64,000 nt of DNA, from assembly GCF_902148845.1 (NCBI RefSeq), contig NC_043757.1, positions 23,947,342 through 24,011,341 on the forward strand, written 5' to 3'. This DNA is from Salarias fasciatus (Eukaryota; Chordata; Actinopteri; Blenniiformes; Blenniidae). Shown here one piece after another: positions 10,854 through 21,820 of this stretch; positions within the stretch are counted from its first letter, which is position 1; each line of letters starts with the position of its first letter. A program made the position numbers and the translations under genes. Below the pieces are notes generated by a model, which saw only the letters and a list, made by a program, of their open reading frames with translations, had not been told where the DNA came from and made no database searches.

Positions 10854-12669
10854 CTAGATTTCATAATTCCGGAACTTCTGCAGGAGGCTGGACGGGGAGT
10901 CGGCCGCCCAGCGGAAACGTCGGTGGCAGTAGTCGCCTGAGAGAAGGAAGAAAACTTTCAGGCGATGCTGTGTATGTAGGAAAAGCACGCCGCGTGTTTT
11001 AAAAGCTCCAACAACATTTTTGCTGAACACTCTGAAATGTCGTGATGCTCAGAGTCTCAAAACATAAACAGCCTCATCGTGTGTGCGGTGGAGGTAAAAC
11101 CTGTATAAGGTCTGAACCCACCTGAAGGCGCCGCTCCTTCACACGAGGCTTCCTGTGCGCAGGTCCGATCCTCTGCCTGCGGGCCGACCGGGACTTCTGG
11201 CTGAGAGCTCTCCAACATGGGCTCCTTCTTATCCCTCACAGCCCAGTGCATCGACTGCAAACAGCAGAGACCACGTCAGAAAACCCCCCTGAAGCACAGA
11301 GTTTCCTTTAGCCCAGAGGAAGGCACTACGTACCATTTTGACAGAGTCTTTCAGCCCCTGCCAGTCACGAAACGTCATCGCAACTCTGCTTCTTTTCCAC
11401 AAGTCGTAGTTTTTCCTTTTGCCTTCGTCGCATAAAACTTCTTTGGCTTCCTGCAGCTTTTGAAAATCTGCAACTGTCAAAAAATACAGACAATATGAGA
11501 ACGCCAGACTGGAAATTAATCTTATAGCTTTGGGGGAAATAGCTGTGAGAAGCTGTATCATCAGCAGAGAATCTTAAGGCTGCTTCACCACTGAGTAAAC
11601 CTTCATCCACTGCAGCAGAAAACAGCCAGTTTGACTGTGATCTGAGTGTGGATGAATCACGAATGGATGAATGGATGAATGGATGAATGGAACCTTGTAA
11701 ACGGGTGCTTCATAATGTTCCACTAAATCAGTGACGCACTGAAGAACAATGAAGCGACTGAAGCACAGGTGTAATCTGCTCCATCCTCTGGGATGGAGCA
11801 TTATGAATGAGCAGAAGACACTGTCACCCGCTGAAAGTATGAATATCATGATTTTTTTTATCTTCAACACAACAAAATGTTTTAATTTTTAATTTTACAT
11901 TCAAGTGTATTACGTCGAGTTTTGTGTCATCTGTGAGTAAATGAGAACCCACAACACACAGACACACAACACACACACGCGCTCGTGTGTATAGCTACTG
12001 CATTTACCTGCTCTTGGGTTGTCCTGGTGTTTGTCTGGATGACATGTCAAGGCTCGGATCTTGTATTCATTAAGAATCTGTTCAGTCTGCAAGAAAGCAA
12101 TGAAAAATATGACTGCGTGATTAAAACACACTGATGTGTTTGGGACATTTATACTTTTTAATGTATTTATTTCTGGATTTGTTTTGCTGTTTTTAGTTTT
12201 TTTTTTGCAGTTGAGAATAAATCTAAATACAGGAGGCTGGTGTGTTATGCATTGCAGTTCCCAGATCAGGCCTCCTCAGACCTGACAGCTCGTGCACGTT
12301 TGATGTTTGCGTGTGGAAAAAACGCAGTTTGCTGAGCGCGCGCTGGGTGACGCACGGCTGTCAGACTCACGTCTCATGAAGCAGCATCAACAGGTCTGTG
12401 TACACTCACTCTAGCCTCTGCAGATCAGCTCACTGAATAATCTCAAAGTTTATCGGCGTTTAGGGTACCGATCAATGCCACTCATCCACTATTTCGAGTT
12501 ATTTTCTTCTTTTTACCATCCGCTTTATGCTGTGAATAATCTCGCCACCCAGCAAATAGTCAGAGCCTCAAATCCACTGACCGCAACTCACCGACGAGAG
12601 TTCATCGCAGCCCAGCAACCCGTAGTAATCCTCCAAGTCCTCCGGCTTGTAGCTGAGAACAGCCTCCAT
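10854..12669 (-). CDS. dnajc12: DnaJ homolog subfamily C member 12
   Basis: Five exons on the minus strand: 12592-12669, 12008-12086, 11334-11473, 11122-11254 and 10854-10936. Phases close exactly to 170 aa (human 198). The protein is an HSP70 co-chaperone, known in mammals to assist folding of aromatic amino acid hydroxylases. The J domain starts after MEAVLSYKPEDLEDYYGLLG, and the invariant HPD is in RALTCHPDKH at the end of exon 2. Exon 3 reads FQKLQEAKEVL..YDLWKRS and exon 4 SMHWAVRDKKEPMLES. The last exon gives the family's conserved tail, FRWAADSPSSLLQKFRNYEI. The region between the J domain and the tail is shorter than in human. The gene is head-to-head with sirt1, as in human 10q21.3, which supports orthology. 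Confidence 0.95.
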
Positions 12670-14010
12670 AAAAAAAACCCGTCTGAGAGCCGCGGATGAT
12701 GTTTTGCTTCAGCGGAGCTTCGTCAGGCTGCCAGCCGGATCACAGCTGTCCAGTCCCGGGTCGCTGCTGCGCTCCAGCTCGCTGCTGCCGCGACGCGTTC
12801 ACGGACTCCCGGAGTTTACGGAACCAACAACTGGTTGAAATATTTTAGAATGTCCGTCGGTAGAAAATTCATTAAATCGTTGGGTAATTGAAACACGAGG
12901 TCTCCCGAGTCCCGACGTACTAGAATTTAATTTATTACTTGCGAGAATTATTTTCTATTAATGGCAAAATAATTAATCTTTAAATAAATAAATAAATAAT
13001 AATTTCCTTTTCTTTTATAGGGTCCATTTTTTTTCCACAGCCCTTTTCTTAAATCACATCCATATCTACATTGCTGACTCCCCGACTTTCAGGCACAGGG
13101 TAATTATTCTTCACTTTATGATTATTCTGAGTCATTTTTCCTTGTTTTTGATTCTTCTGACATTGGGCCTTTCACTTCCCATCATGGACAGGTCACCACT
13201 GTGGGTCCCTGAGCATGACCCCCTGACCCCCACCATCTTCCTGGAGCACCTTAAAGTGGCTGCTTACTGCATCTTAGAAATAAGGTGGGTTAATGTGGAG
13301 AGAGGAATTAGGCCGAGGGCATTAATAAAATATTATTTGTAATTGTTTAGCTTACAACTTGCTACTATTCAGATATTCTTCTAATATGCATATCTTAACA
13401 TTTAATATATATCATGCAAATGTTTAGGGTTCAGATTATTCCATGATAATTAACTCATTTAACTCAATTAACTAATTAAAGCATTTAATACACAAATGTT
13501 GTCTTACATGTGACTGTGCCCCACTTGGTGGTTGTCTTTCAACCAGAGGATTACATGTTTGATTCCCCATCTCTTGACATGACCATGTCTTGAAATGTCA
13601 GCAAAATACTGAATCCCAAACTACTACCAATGGATGGATTGAGTGCCTTGCATTGCAACTGCGTCCACTCTTATGTGAAAGGATGATTGCAAGTAACACT
13701 TGTGGTACACTTCACTCTGGTGGTTAATCATAAGCAGCCTTCACCCTGCCACAACCATAAAACTACTGTCTAAGTGAAATGAAATTACTATTTAACATTT
13801 TAAATGTACTTACTACACTAGAGCTGATAAACTGTATTTCATTGTAGCGATTATAAATATATTAAACTTAAACTTTAGGGTGGGATACAATCCTAATCGT
13901 GTTGTTTGTGAAAACGTGATTATTTCTACAATGAACGTTATTCAATTAGTTGATCAAGACTGGAATAGGAGGACAACATGGCAGATTGCATTTGAACGCA
14001 GCAGCAATTT
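12670..14010. other. dnajc12-sirt1 intergenic region
   Basis: About 1.5 kb separates the two divergent start codons. 12670-12830 is GC-rich and is probably the dnajc12 promoter and 5' UTR. From about 12840 the DNA turns AT-rich and holds the SINE-like copy described separately. A stretch near 13185-13275 (GGTCCCTGAGCATGACCCC) resembles another common fish repeat. No gene is supported. Confidence 0.6.
13508..13800 (+). mobile_element. tRNA-derived SINE-like element, decayed
   Basis: The copy begins GTGCCCCACTTGGTGGTTGT and carries TGTTTGATTCC, a fair match to the RNA polymerase III B box (GGTTCRANNCC). It continues with ATGGATTGAGTGCCTTGCAT and CAACTGCGTCCA, sequence common to a dispersed fish short repeat. 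Substitutions and the loss of a clear A box suggest an old copy. Confidence 0.5.
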
Positions 14011-14019
14011 GTTATGGTT

Positions 14020-14096
14020 TTACGTCAGTGACGTAAAGGGGACGTCTTCGTCATGAGTGGCGGCGGAGAAGCGGACGTCACGTGCGCTATGCAAAT
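14020..14096 (+). promoter_or_regulatory. sirt1: sirt1 core promoter: CRE pair, CACGTG E-box, octamer
   Basis: TTACGTCAGTGACGTAA (14020-14036) is a perfect palindrome of two CREB/ATF-like sites. GACGTC follows at 14041-14046. GACGTCACGTG (14074-14084) fuses a CRE with a CACGTG E-box (14079-14084), and ATGCAAAT (14089-14096) is an octamer. CREB, ChREBP and CLOCK:BMAL1 control of mammalian SIRT1 is reported; site use here is inferred from sequence alone. No TATA box is evident, consistent with a housekeeping promoter. Confidence 0.65.
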
Positions 14097-14144
14097 GAGC
14101 CAGCTGTCCGGGAGGAAGGAGCTGAGCGGCTCTGCGGGCTGAAG

Positions 14145-17100
14145 ATGGCGGACGGAGAGAACAGTCTCGGAACGGCTTGTTCAGGCGCCTCCGGTATGGA
14201 CGGGCCTGCCGCGAAAAGGCCCAAATTCATCCCGGCGACGAGTTACGGATTCCAAGGCGCCGAGGCGGACCAATTCTCGTGCATCTCCGCGGCCGCCGAG
14301 AGCTGGGAGGCGGCGGGGAATTGTGCGCAGCCAGCGGAGAAGGAAGCGGAGCCGGTGATGGCGGTAGAGCAGGCCCCGGCGGCGCTAGGCGGAGACAACA
14401 ATGGACTGGGACTGCTGGCTTCCGAGCCGCACAGACCAGCCGGGAAACGAAGCGACAGCGCTGTCTATGGCGCAACCGAGGAGAGCGCAGGTAAAGGGAG
14501 GGACGGGGCGCCGAGCAAGAGGTGTTGTGTTTTCAAACAGAAAGTTATTTAGCTAACATCCAGAGGCGACGTGCGGCTGAATTTGAGAGGACAAGTTTAA
14601 CTTTCCGAACTTTCGATGTTAGCGGGAAAATGAGAAATCTCCCCATGTGGTTTTAACAACTGAACTTTCAACGCGCGAAACTTTAGTAGCTGGTGTTTCG
14701 GGTTAATGGTTTCCATGTTAACTGGTGACTCAATTTCTCAAGCGTTCCTTGTTGCTACCAGTAACAGCTGATATTTAAAATAAGAAAAAACACTGACAGT
14801 GGTCACAGGTTGATCCAGCGTCAATCCAGTGCTTACTGTCTGTCCACTGGCAGTGGTCAGATTGATCCAGCTTCAGTGCAGTGGTTACTATCTGCCCATT
14901 GACTTGCAAAAGTTAAGATCTTTTTTAAAATTCTTCATAGATGTGATGAAACAGCACTCATCGGGATTTCTGTCCGATTTTCAATATCTGATGTCACCCG
15001 CAGCAACAGTGGACATTAGAAGAATTCCCTTACAGGTTAACAGGAAAACCGCTTAATCCAGAACACCAGTTCTTCCCTCTTTCCTCTGACTCTCCCTGAA
15101 GTTTCCATACTGTGGCTGTTCATTCATTAACATCGGTTGCAGCCGATTGTGATGTTTTTGTTGTTGTAATTCCACCCTCTGTACTCCTGTTCGTTTCTCA
15201 GATTTCTTCGGTCTTGATGGTCTGTCCTCCAACGGTCTGGCTGTCACGCCGGAGCACCTCAATGAGGAAGATGACAGATCATCACATGCCAGCTCCAGCG
15301 ACTGGACTCCTCAACCCCAAATAGGTATAATTGAGCACTACAGTAACTCTCTGTGCGTCTTTCATAGCATGTACCCTCAGTAACATGTTTGGGGGTTTTC
15401 TTGCTTAGGTTCCTACAGTTTCATCCAGCAACACATCAGAGAGACCGACCCCAGGACCATACTGAGGGATTTGTTGCCTGAGACTATACTACCACCAGAT
15501 TTAGATGATATGACTCTGTGGCAAATCATCATCAACATATCAGAACCTCCAAAAAGAAAGAAGCGCAAGGACATTAACACGCTGGAGGATGTGGTCCGAC
15601 TGCTTCATGAGAGTAAAAGGATCCTCGTGCTGACTGGGGCTGGGGTATGCATGCACAAGTGTTGACTTTTTTGTTTTCATGTCATGTACGCTGTTCGTAT
15701 TCATGTGCTCATGCCCGACTTCTGCATGTTTTCATGTATTTCTAGGTTTCGGTTTCATGTGGAATACCAGATTTCCGATCCAGGGATGGGATTTATGCGC
15801 GGCTCGCTGTAGATTTTCCTGATCTTCCAGATCCTCAATCTATGTTTGATATCGAATACTTCAGACGAGACCCTAGACCCTTTTTCAAGTTTGCTAAGGT
15901 TTGTGGTTATGATTTTTTTTGCTTTTTTTTCCCCATTGTTGTTGCATTAATTAATGGTCCCAGCAAAGATAATAGTGTTTGATCTGAGATGATAATGTCT
16001 TTAAGTAGTTCCTGTCGACGGTGCAGCGGTGGAGTAGATTATTTTGCAGGCTTTTGCTGAAACGCCGTATCAACTAACTGGAGAGGGAAAAGAGTTTTAA
16101 AGCTGCAACTGTTCATTTTGTTATGGGAGTCCATACAAGTTATGCAAATGTGATTCTGTGTTTGCTCTTGAGCTCTTCAAATGCATTCACCTGAACACCA
16201 GCACCAGCTGATAAATCAGAAAAAAAGACTGCACCTGCAGCACCTCTTCTGCAGACAGTTTGTATTGCTTACATGACAAGAGCATTGAAGAGGTGGTTGA
16301 TTATAATGAGCCAAAACTTCTCCAAAAGCACCTGTGCTGGGAAGTGCCTTCTTGTACTGATGTGTTGAAGGCGTAAAGGCTTGTTATCCTCACAGACGTG
16401 TCTCGAGACATGATCAACTTGTTTATTACAAGATCTGAGTTTTCCTCTCAAGTGCTGAGATTCTTTTCTCTCTTGCAGGAGATCTACCCCGGACAGTTCC
16501 AACCCTCACCCTGCCACAAATTTATATCTATGCTGGATAAACAAGGGAAGCTGCTGCGCAACTACACACAGAACATCGACACGCTAGAACAAGTGGCAGG
16601 AGTTCAGCGGATCATCCAGTGTCACGGTGAGCGACGCATCCACAACTGTATGGATTTTTTCTTTGTTGTTTTTTTTGTGTCTGTAGTTGATTTTGAACAT
16701 CCACTCTTATTTATTTGATTTCAGGGTCTTTTGCGACTGCGTCTTGTCTTGTCTGTAAACACAAAGTGGATTGTGAAGCGATAAGGGAAGACATCTTCAA
16801 CCAGGTGTGTGTTCGTGATGGATTGATCTCAGAATCTGAATTGGCTTAGTAACCGTCAGTTTTCCTGAGCTCAGCAGCTCTTCAGGCTCGTTTTGCAGAT
16901 TACCACGTGAAATAATCTGAACAAGTATCAGACCAAGTACCTAACTCACTGTTATTCTTTTATTAACTTTTTGTCTGCAATGGTATATGCACTTCCGTGT
17001 CATTAACAACAATCTGCAGGTTTAGCCAAACCAGCCGCTCTGCTTGTTTTTTTTCTTCCTTTGGATTTTAAGTGTCTTTTTAAATCTTTTTTTCGTGATT

Positions 17101-18351
17101 TGTCTTGAGACATTTATTAGCTCTGGATATAAAAGCGTTGTGTCAGTTTGCTCCAGGAAGCCTTTAACAGCGCTCATTGAACTCTTCCTGCAGGTCGTCC
17201 CTCACTGTCCACAGTGTCCAGATATTCCTCTGGCCATCATGAAGCCCGACATCGTGTTTTTTGGAGAGAATCTCCCTGAAATGTTCCACAGAGCCATGAA
17301 GCAGGATAAAGATGAAGTTGACCTCTTGATTGTCATCGGTTCCTCGCTTAAAGTCCGACCAGTTGCCCTTATCCCAAGTATGTTTTTATCTATATGAATT
17401 TTGTCCGTGGTGACCTCAGACGTTTTGCATGACTTCTTGGTGTTGCTGTCGTCCAGACTCCATTCCTCATGAAGTGCCTCAGGTCCTGATCAACAGGGAA
17501 CAGCTGCCTCATCTGAACTTTGACGTGGAGCTGCTGGGAGACTGCGACGTCATCATCAACGAGCTGTGCCACCGATTGGGCGGAGACTTTGAGCAGCTCC
17601 GGTACAACACTGTAAGACTCACCGAGATCACGGAGAAGCCGCCCCGGTTAGCGGAGCAGCCGCCCGGCGACGCCTTCCCCGTCTGCAGCGACGCGGCTCA
17701 GGAGGAGCAGAAGCAGCGCAGCACGGACTCCATCTCGACGCCATCGGAGGAGACGGACGGCCTGAATGTCGCGGACGGCGAGGACCAGAATGTCAGACCG
17801 CTCGAGCTCTGCCCCAACGCCCAGTGTCCAAGCGAGGCAACGGCAGAGTCGCCGCTTTCACCAGCAGAGGGCGCCCCAAAAGAGGAGGCAGCTCTTCCGA
17901 GGAGCCATCCCTCCAACCTGGAGTTTCGAAGAAGATACTGGATGAGTCGAATCAGCAGAAGCCCAATCAGCAAGCGTCTGGAGGGTGAGCCTGAGATTTG
18001 GCCAAATGTTTCTTGCTCATAGATTAAACAAGGTAATTTATTACCTTCTTGTTTTTCACAGCGGGCCAGTATCTGTTTCAAGCCCCAAACCAGTACATCT
18101 TCCACGGGGCCGAGGTGTACTCCGACTCCGAGGACGAGACGTCGAGCTCCTGCGGGAGCGACAGCGAGGAGTCGGACTGCAGCGGCGAGGGAGCGGAGGA
18201 CGACAGCGAGCCGGAGGACGCGGCCACACCAGCAGCCGAGGGAGAAATGTGCCTCAGAGACACGATAGCACACAGTTCAGCCAGCGAGGCCACTCCGAGT
18301 GTGCAGACAGACAATAAGCTGGAACAGACTCAGAGCACGGCACACCTTTAA
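14145..18351 (+). CDS. sirt1: NAD-dependent protein deacetylase sirtuin-1
   Basis: Nine exons: 14145-14490, 15202-15324, 15409-15644, 15746-15898, 16479-16626, 16725-16804, 17194-17377, 17457-17984 and 18062-18351. They total 695 aa (human 747). A nuclear NAD+-consuming deacetylase of histones, p53, FOXO and PGC-1alpha. Seen: NLS-like KRPKF near the start and PKRKKRK before the core, Rossmann [14 protein letters not shown] (from about 233), QNIDTLEQ, catalytic His335 in QCHGS, zinc ligands CLVC (343/346) and CPQC (367/370), and FFGENLPE. The last exon gives [20 protein letters not shown], matching the C-terminal ESA segment, then an acidic Ser/Glu tail. The N-terminal region differs from the mammalian one. 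The ATG sits in AAGATGGCG. All catalytic residues look intact. Confidence 0.97.
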
Positions 18352-18416
18352 AATGTACAATACCCTGTCAAGATAGCACTAATTGTCTTTTTTATATATA
18401 TATATATCTATATATC

Positions 18417-18495
<79 letters not shown>

Positions 18496-20400
18496 TCATA
18501 TATTTTTGACTCATCATCCTCACTATTATTTTTTTATTTTTTTCATAAATTGGAATTGCGTGACAATGTGTGAACATGCAGCAGGTTTCTTTTGCCCCTT
18601 TTCTTTCTGTGGCCTCTCGCTGTCTGAACCTGCATACTGTTGACTGCTTGGTAACCTGAATATTGCAGTTCATTTTTTCCTCTAGTTCGTCTCTAAATTC
18701 CGGTGTCTAGTTCCTGCAGTCTCACCCTCAGCGCTTAAAGATCAGCCACCACCAGCGCGGCGCTCGATTCAGCTTTAATTCCCAAATCTCTCATGAATCG
18801 CAGGTCCACGCTGTGATGGGACCTGGGAGGTGGTTTATTTTCCCATCAGCAACATGTAAATATGTTAGCCTGCTGCCTGACGAATAGTGGGTACTGTCAG
18901 TTTCATACACGTTCATCCATCTTCAGATGTTTTACTTGAAAGCGTTTTCTAACTCGCAATACAGAAAGTTGAGCTCTGCCCTCCTTGCCAGGGCGACCGT
19001 GAAAGCAAAACAGAACAATACTCTTTACGTTTAGACCAAAGAACACTTGATCGACGCGCTCCTATGTTGTCATAAGCTTTGTATGTTTAACCTGTCATTC
19101 AAATGGAAAAAAAAACAAAACAAAAATACTATTGACAAGGTGTTCCTTTCTGACATGTGGCAGCTACTTTCTATGGTCAAGCCTCTTATTTTTATACTCT
19201 GATGTGAGACATACTCATCAAAGGGTAGATGATAGTTTTTATCTGTATAAAGTTATACTGAGTTGTAATATTAAGCCTTAGGGATATATTTGCATTGGAA
19301 ATGGCACTTTTTTCTGCTTCATATAAAACCGGTTTTGTTGCCCGTGTAACTTTTTCTAGAGGGTGAAAGGAGTGCCGCCTGTAAAGATAAAGTGTTGGTA
19401 TACAGAGACATATTTGAGCCAGTTTGTGTCTACACCAACGTATTTCACATGTCATTTAGAAGGTAATGTTTTGTTTACGGTTTAAGGAAATGAGAAATTT
19501 TTACAATAATACAGTTATCTCTCCTGGGGTTCTCAGTAAAACAGAAATGAAAATGACTGACTGCCCATTTTTCATGTTTCAAACACCAGTACAGTAAGAC
19601 ACAGTGGTCACCCCTGCTGTGTAAACTTTTACATTTCGTTTCTCAAGTTTGTTCTTCTAATGCATTAGAGGCATTAAATGGCCAAATTCAGTCCAGCACA
19701 AATATGAAAACATCACATATTAAGTGCAGACAAGAACAAAACCATCTTTATAGTATTAAATCATTGTCATTTTAAGCGCTGTCCTTGGTGCTGAAGGCAA
19801 AAAACAATGAGATGGATCTGTTCTCCAAAACGCACTTCCTCTGACACAACAGGTGGTGAAGAAGATAGTTTAAAAAAAATCAGCAGAAAAGCACAAATCC
19901 TGCAAAACAGCAGCACACAATGATCACCGTTGACAAAAAAACTTCATACAACCAAAATGAAAACAACCCAGACAGCTGTTCTGCTGCTGCAGCTACTATC
20001 ATAAAAACTTTATGAAATGTTTCCCATACAGAACATGAACAGACAGTCCCACTTGCTTTCATTATTTGACTTTGCACTGCTTTAACTAAACATTGTTGTC
20101 GTTTACTGTCCTTTGTAAAGACGCGAGAGACGATGTTCCCTCATTCTTCGTATTGTGGTATGAATAACAAAAGGTGGCAAATTAATTCAGCCACATTCAT
20201 TCTCACTTTTCTCCCTCACACACAAACAGTATAGGTACAATGTTCAGAATAGCGCCACCTAGTGTATCGATATGTTTATTAGCTTTGCATCAATCCATTA
20301 TCTGGGATGGATCTGTCTTCATTTAATGAGCAAAGGAACCAGTCAGGTTCCGCCCTTTCATTTTGATGGCTCAGTTTGACAGATAAAATAAATTCATGAA
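18352..20400 (+). other. sirt1: sirt1 3' UTR and downstream DNA
   Basis: The 3' UTR begins with a long TA microsatellite and continues as AT-rich unique sequence. Candidate ends are ATTAAA at 19673-19678 and AATAAA at 20387-20392. Perfect 8-mer seed matches to miR-9 (ACCAAAGA, 19035-19042) and miR-22 (GGCAGCTA, 19159-19166) lie inside it. No downstream gene starts before 21.1 kb. Confidence 0.5.
18392..18492. repeat. (TA)n microsatellite in sirt1 3' UTR
   Basis: About 100 bp of alternating TA, interrupted by CTATATCTATT near the 5' side. It starts 40 bp after the sirt1 stop codon, so it should be transcribed and is likely length-polymorphic. Confidence 0.95.
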
Positions 20401-20605
20401 ACGATGCAAAACCATTAAATAATTCATTATGACACAGGCAGTATCACACAGTATTAAATTCTAATTTTAATCAATTAGTGACACCTTTAAGTAATCAATT
20501 AATGGTGCATGTCTTTCTTTTATGGTAAATTATTTATTTAATTTTGCCACGTAAGGTGGCTTTTAAGATAGGTGGATCGAAAATCAGCATCTAACAGATA
20601 CTCTT

Positions 20606-20620
20606 CCCCCCCCCCCCCCC
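20606..20620. repeat. Poly-C run (15 C)
   Basis: A homopolymer of 15 cytosines in otherwise AT-rich intergenic DNA. Its length is uncertain in any assembly. Confidence 0.9.
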
Positions 20621-20861
20621 AATATCAACATTTTACATATACTGTATAGGAATTGTTAAAAATGGCATCAAATGAAATTGCAATTATTTTCCTTGGGGGA
20701 AAAAAACAAAAGTTGGTTAAGGTTTTTTGAAATTACATCCAGTAAAATGTAGATTTGTTTTCCATTGTGTAGTTGTAGTTTGCTGGCTACAACAAATTGG
20801 TTAACGAATAACATCAAAATCAGATTGCATTGAAAATCTAAAGTTCCAATGAAGGACTATG

Positions 20862-21064
20862 CATTAGTGGAACAAAAAATACATATTAGTGGATAAGAAC
20901 TACATATTTTAGTGGGAAGAACTACATTCTAGAGGGGAAAAAACACATTATAGTGGAGAAGAATTACATTTAAGTAGATGAAAACTACATTTTAGTGGGA
21001 AAAATACATTTTAGTGGATAAGAACCACATTTTAGTTGAGAAAAACTACATTTTAGTGGGAAGA
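20862..21064. repeat. Minisatellite, about ten 19-22 bp units
   Basis: Degenerate units of the form ACATTTTAGTGGGAAGAACT repeat about ten times and end directly at the cacul1 promoter. Unit length varies by 1-3 bp and point differences are common, so this is an old local array. The last unit runs into ACTACATTTCCCAG. Confidence 0.9.
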
Positions 21065-21170
21065 ACTACATTTCCCAGATAGCGGCGTCGCGGCTCCGTC
21101 CCGAAATACGACATGTCGTAAAGTCAGCCGCTTAACAACAGTAAAGATGGACGCCGCCGGAGACGCCTGA
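21065..21170 (+). promoter_or_regulatory. cacul1: cacul1 promoter: ZNF143-like site and 7-codon uORF
   Basis: ACTACATTTCCCAG (21065-21078) matches the ZNF143/THAP11 (SBS) core ACTACAATTCCCA with one A/T change. AAGATGGACGCC at 21145-21156 resembles a YY1 site. Its ATG (21147) opens a short frame, MDAAGDA, with stop at 21168-21170, 87 bp before the main start. Whether the uORF is in the mRNA depends on the unknown transcription start. Confidence 0.5.
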
Positions 21171-21256
21171 GTTGATGTTATTTCTCCTTTCTGCTGCTGG
21201 GAGCCGTGTCGCGTGCTGAGTGCGGGCTGCCCTGGCGCAGTGGACCGCTGGTCAAC

Positions 21257-21784
21257 ATGGAGGCCATGGAGGAGGACGGCCTGGGCATCGGAGACGACCA
21301 CAACCACAACTACCGCGCGGCCGGCGGTACGGTCCAGCTGTCGGAGGCGTCGGCGGTCCCGCGGCAGGGAGCACCGCCGCGGAGGGGGGGCACGCCCCGG
21401 GCCGGCGGCATGGACTCGGACACCGGCAGCGAGAGCAGCGAGGTCAGCGAGACGGACGGCGCGGCTCCTCCGGCCGCCTCCGAGGGGAAACCGAGCCTGG
21501 ACTCCTCCTCCAAGTTCCGTAAGTTTAGCTGCAGCTGTGAGGGGGTCCGGGGGGGGTCCAAGGGGGGGTCCGGGGGATGGATGTGAGCCCCTGGAAGCAG
21601 GTCGGAGCCGTTCACCCTCCTCCTCTCTGTCTCTGTCTCCCTCCCAGTTCTGAACGCCATGGCGATAGAGGACTACCGGAAGAACCACTGGCCCAACCTG
21701 GAGAAGGCGATCGACCGCCTGCTGATCCAGAGCCCCACAGACCACATCTCTGTTTCCTATGCACAGATATACAGGTGAGAGCAG

Positions 21785-21820
<36 letters not shown>

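Noticed and set aside
17698-18273. 191-codon minus-strand frame over sirt1 exons 8-9
   Set aside because: Shadow of the acidic sirt1 C-terminus. It crosses an intron without splice logic.
21053-21820. 255-codon minus-strand open frame across cacul1 exons 1-2
   Set aside because: It runs through a CA repeat and is the complement of coding exons with proper splice sites. Its composition is low-complexity.
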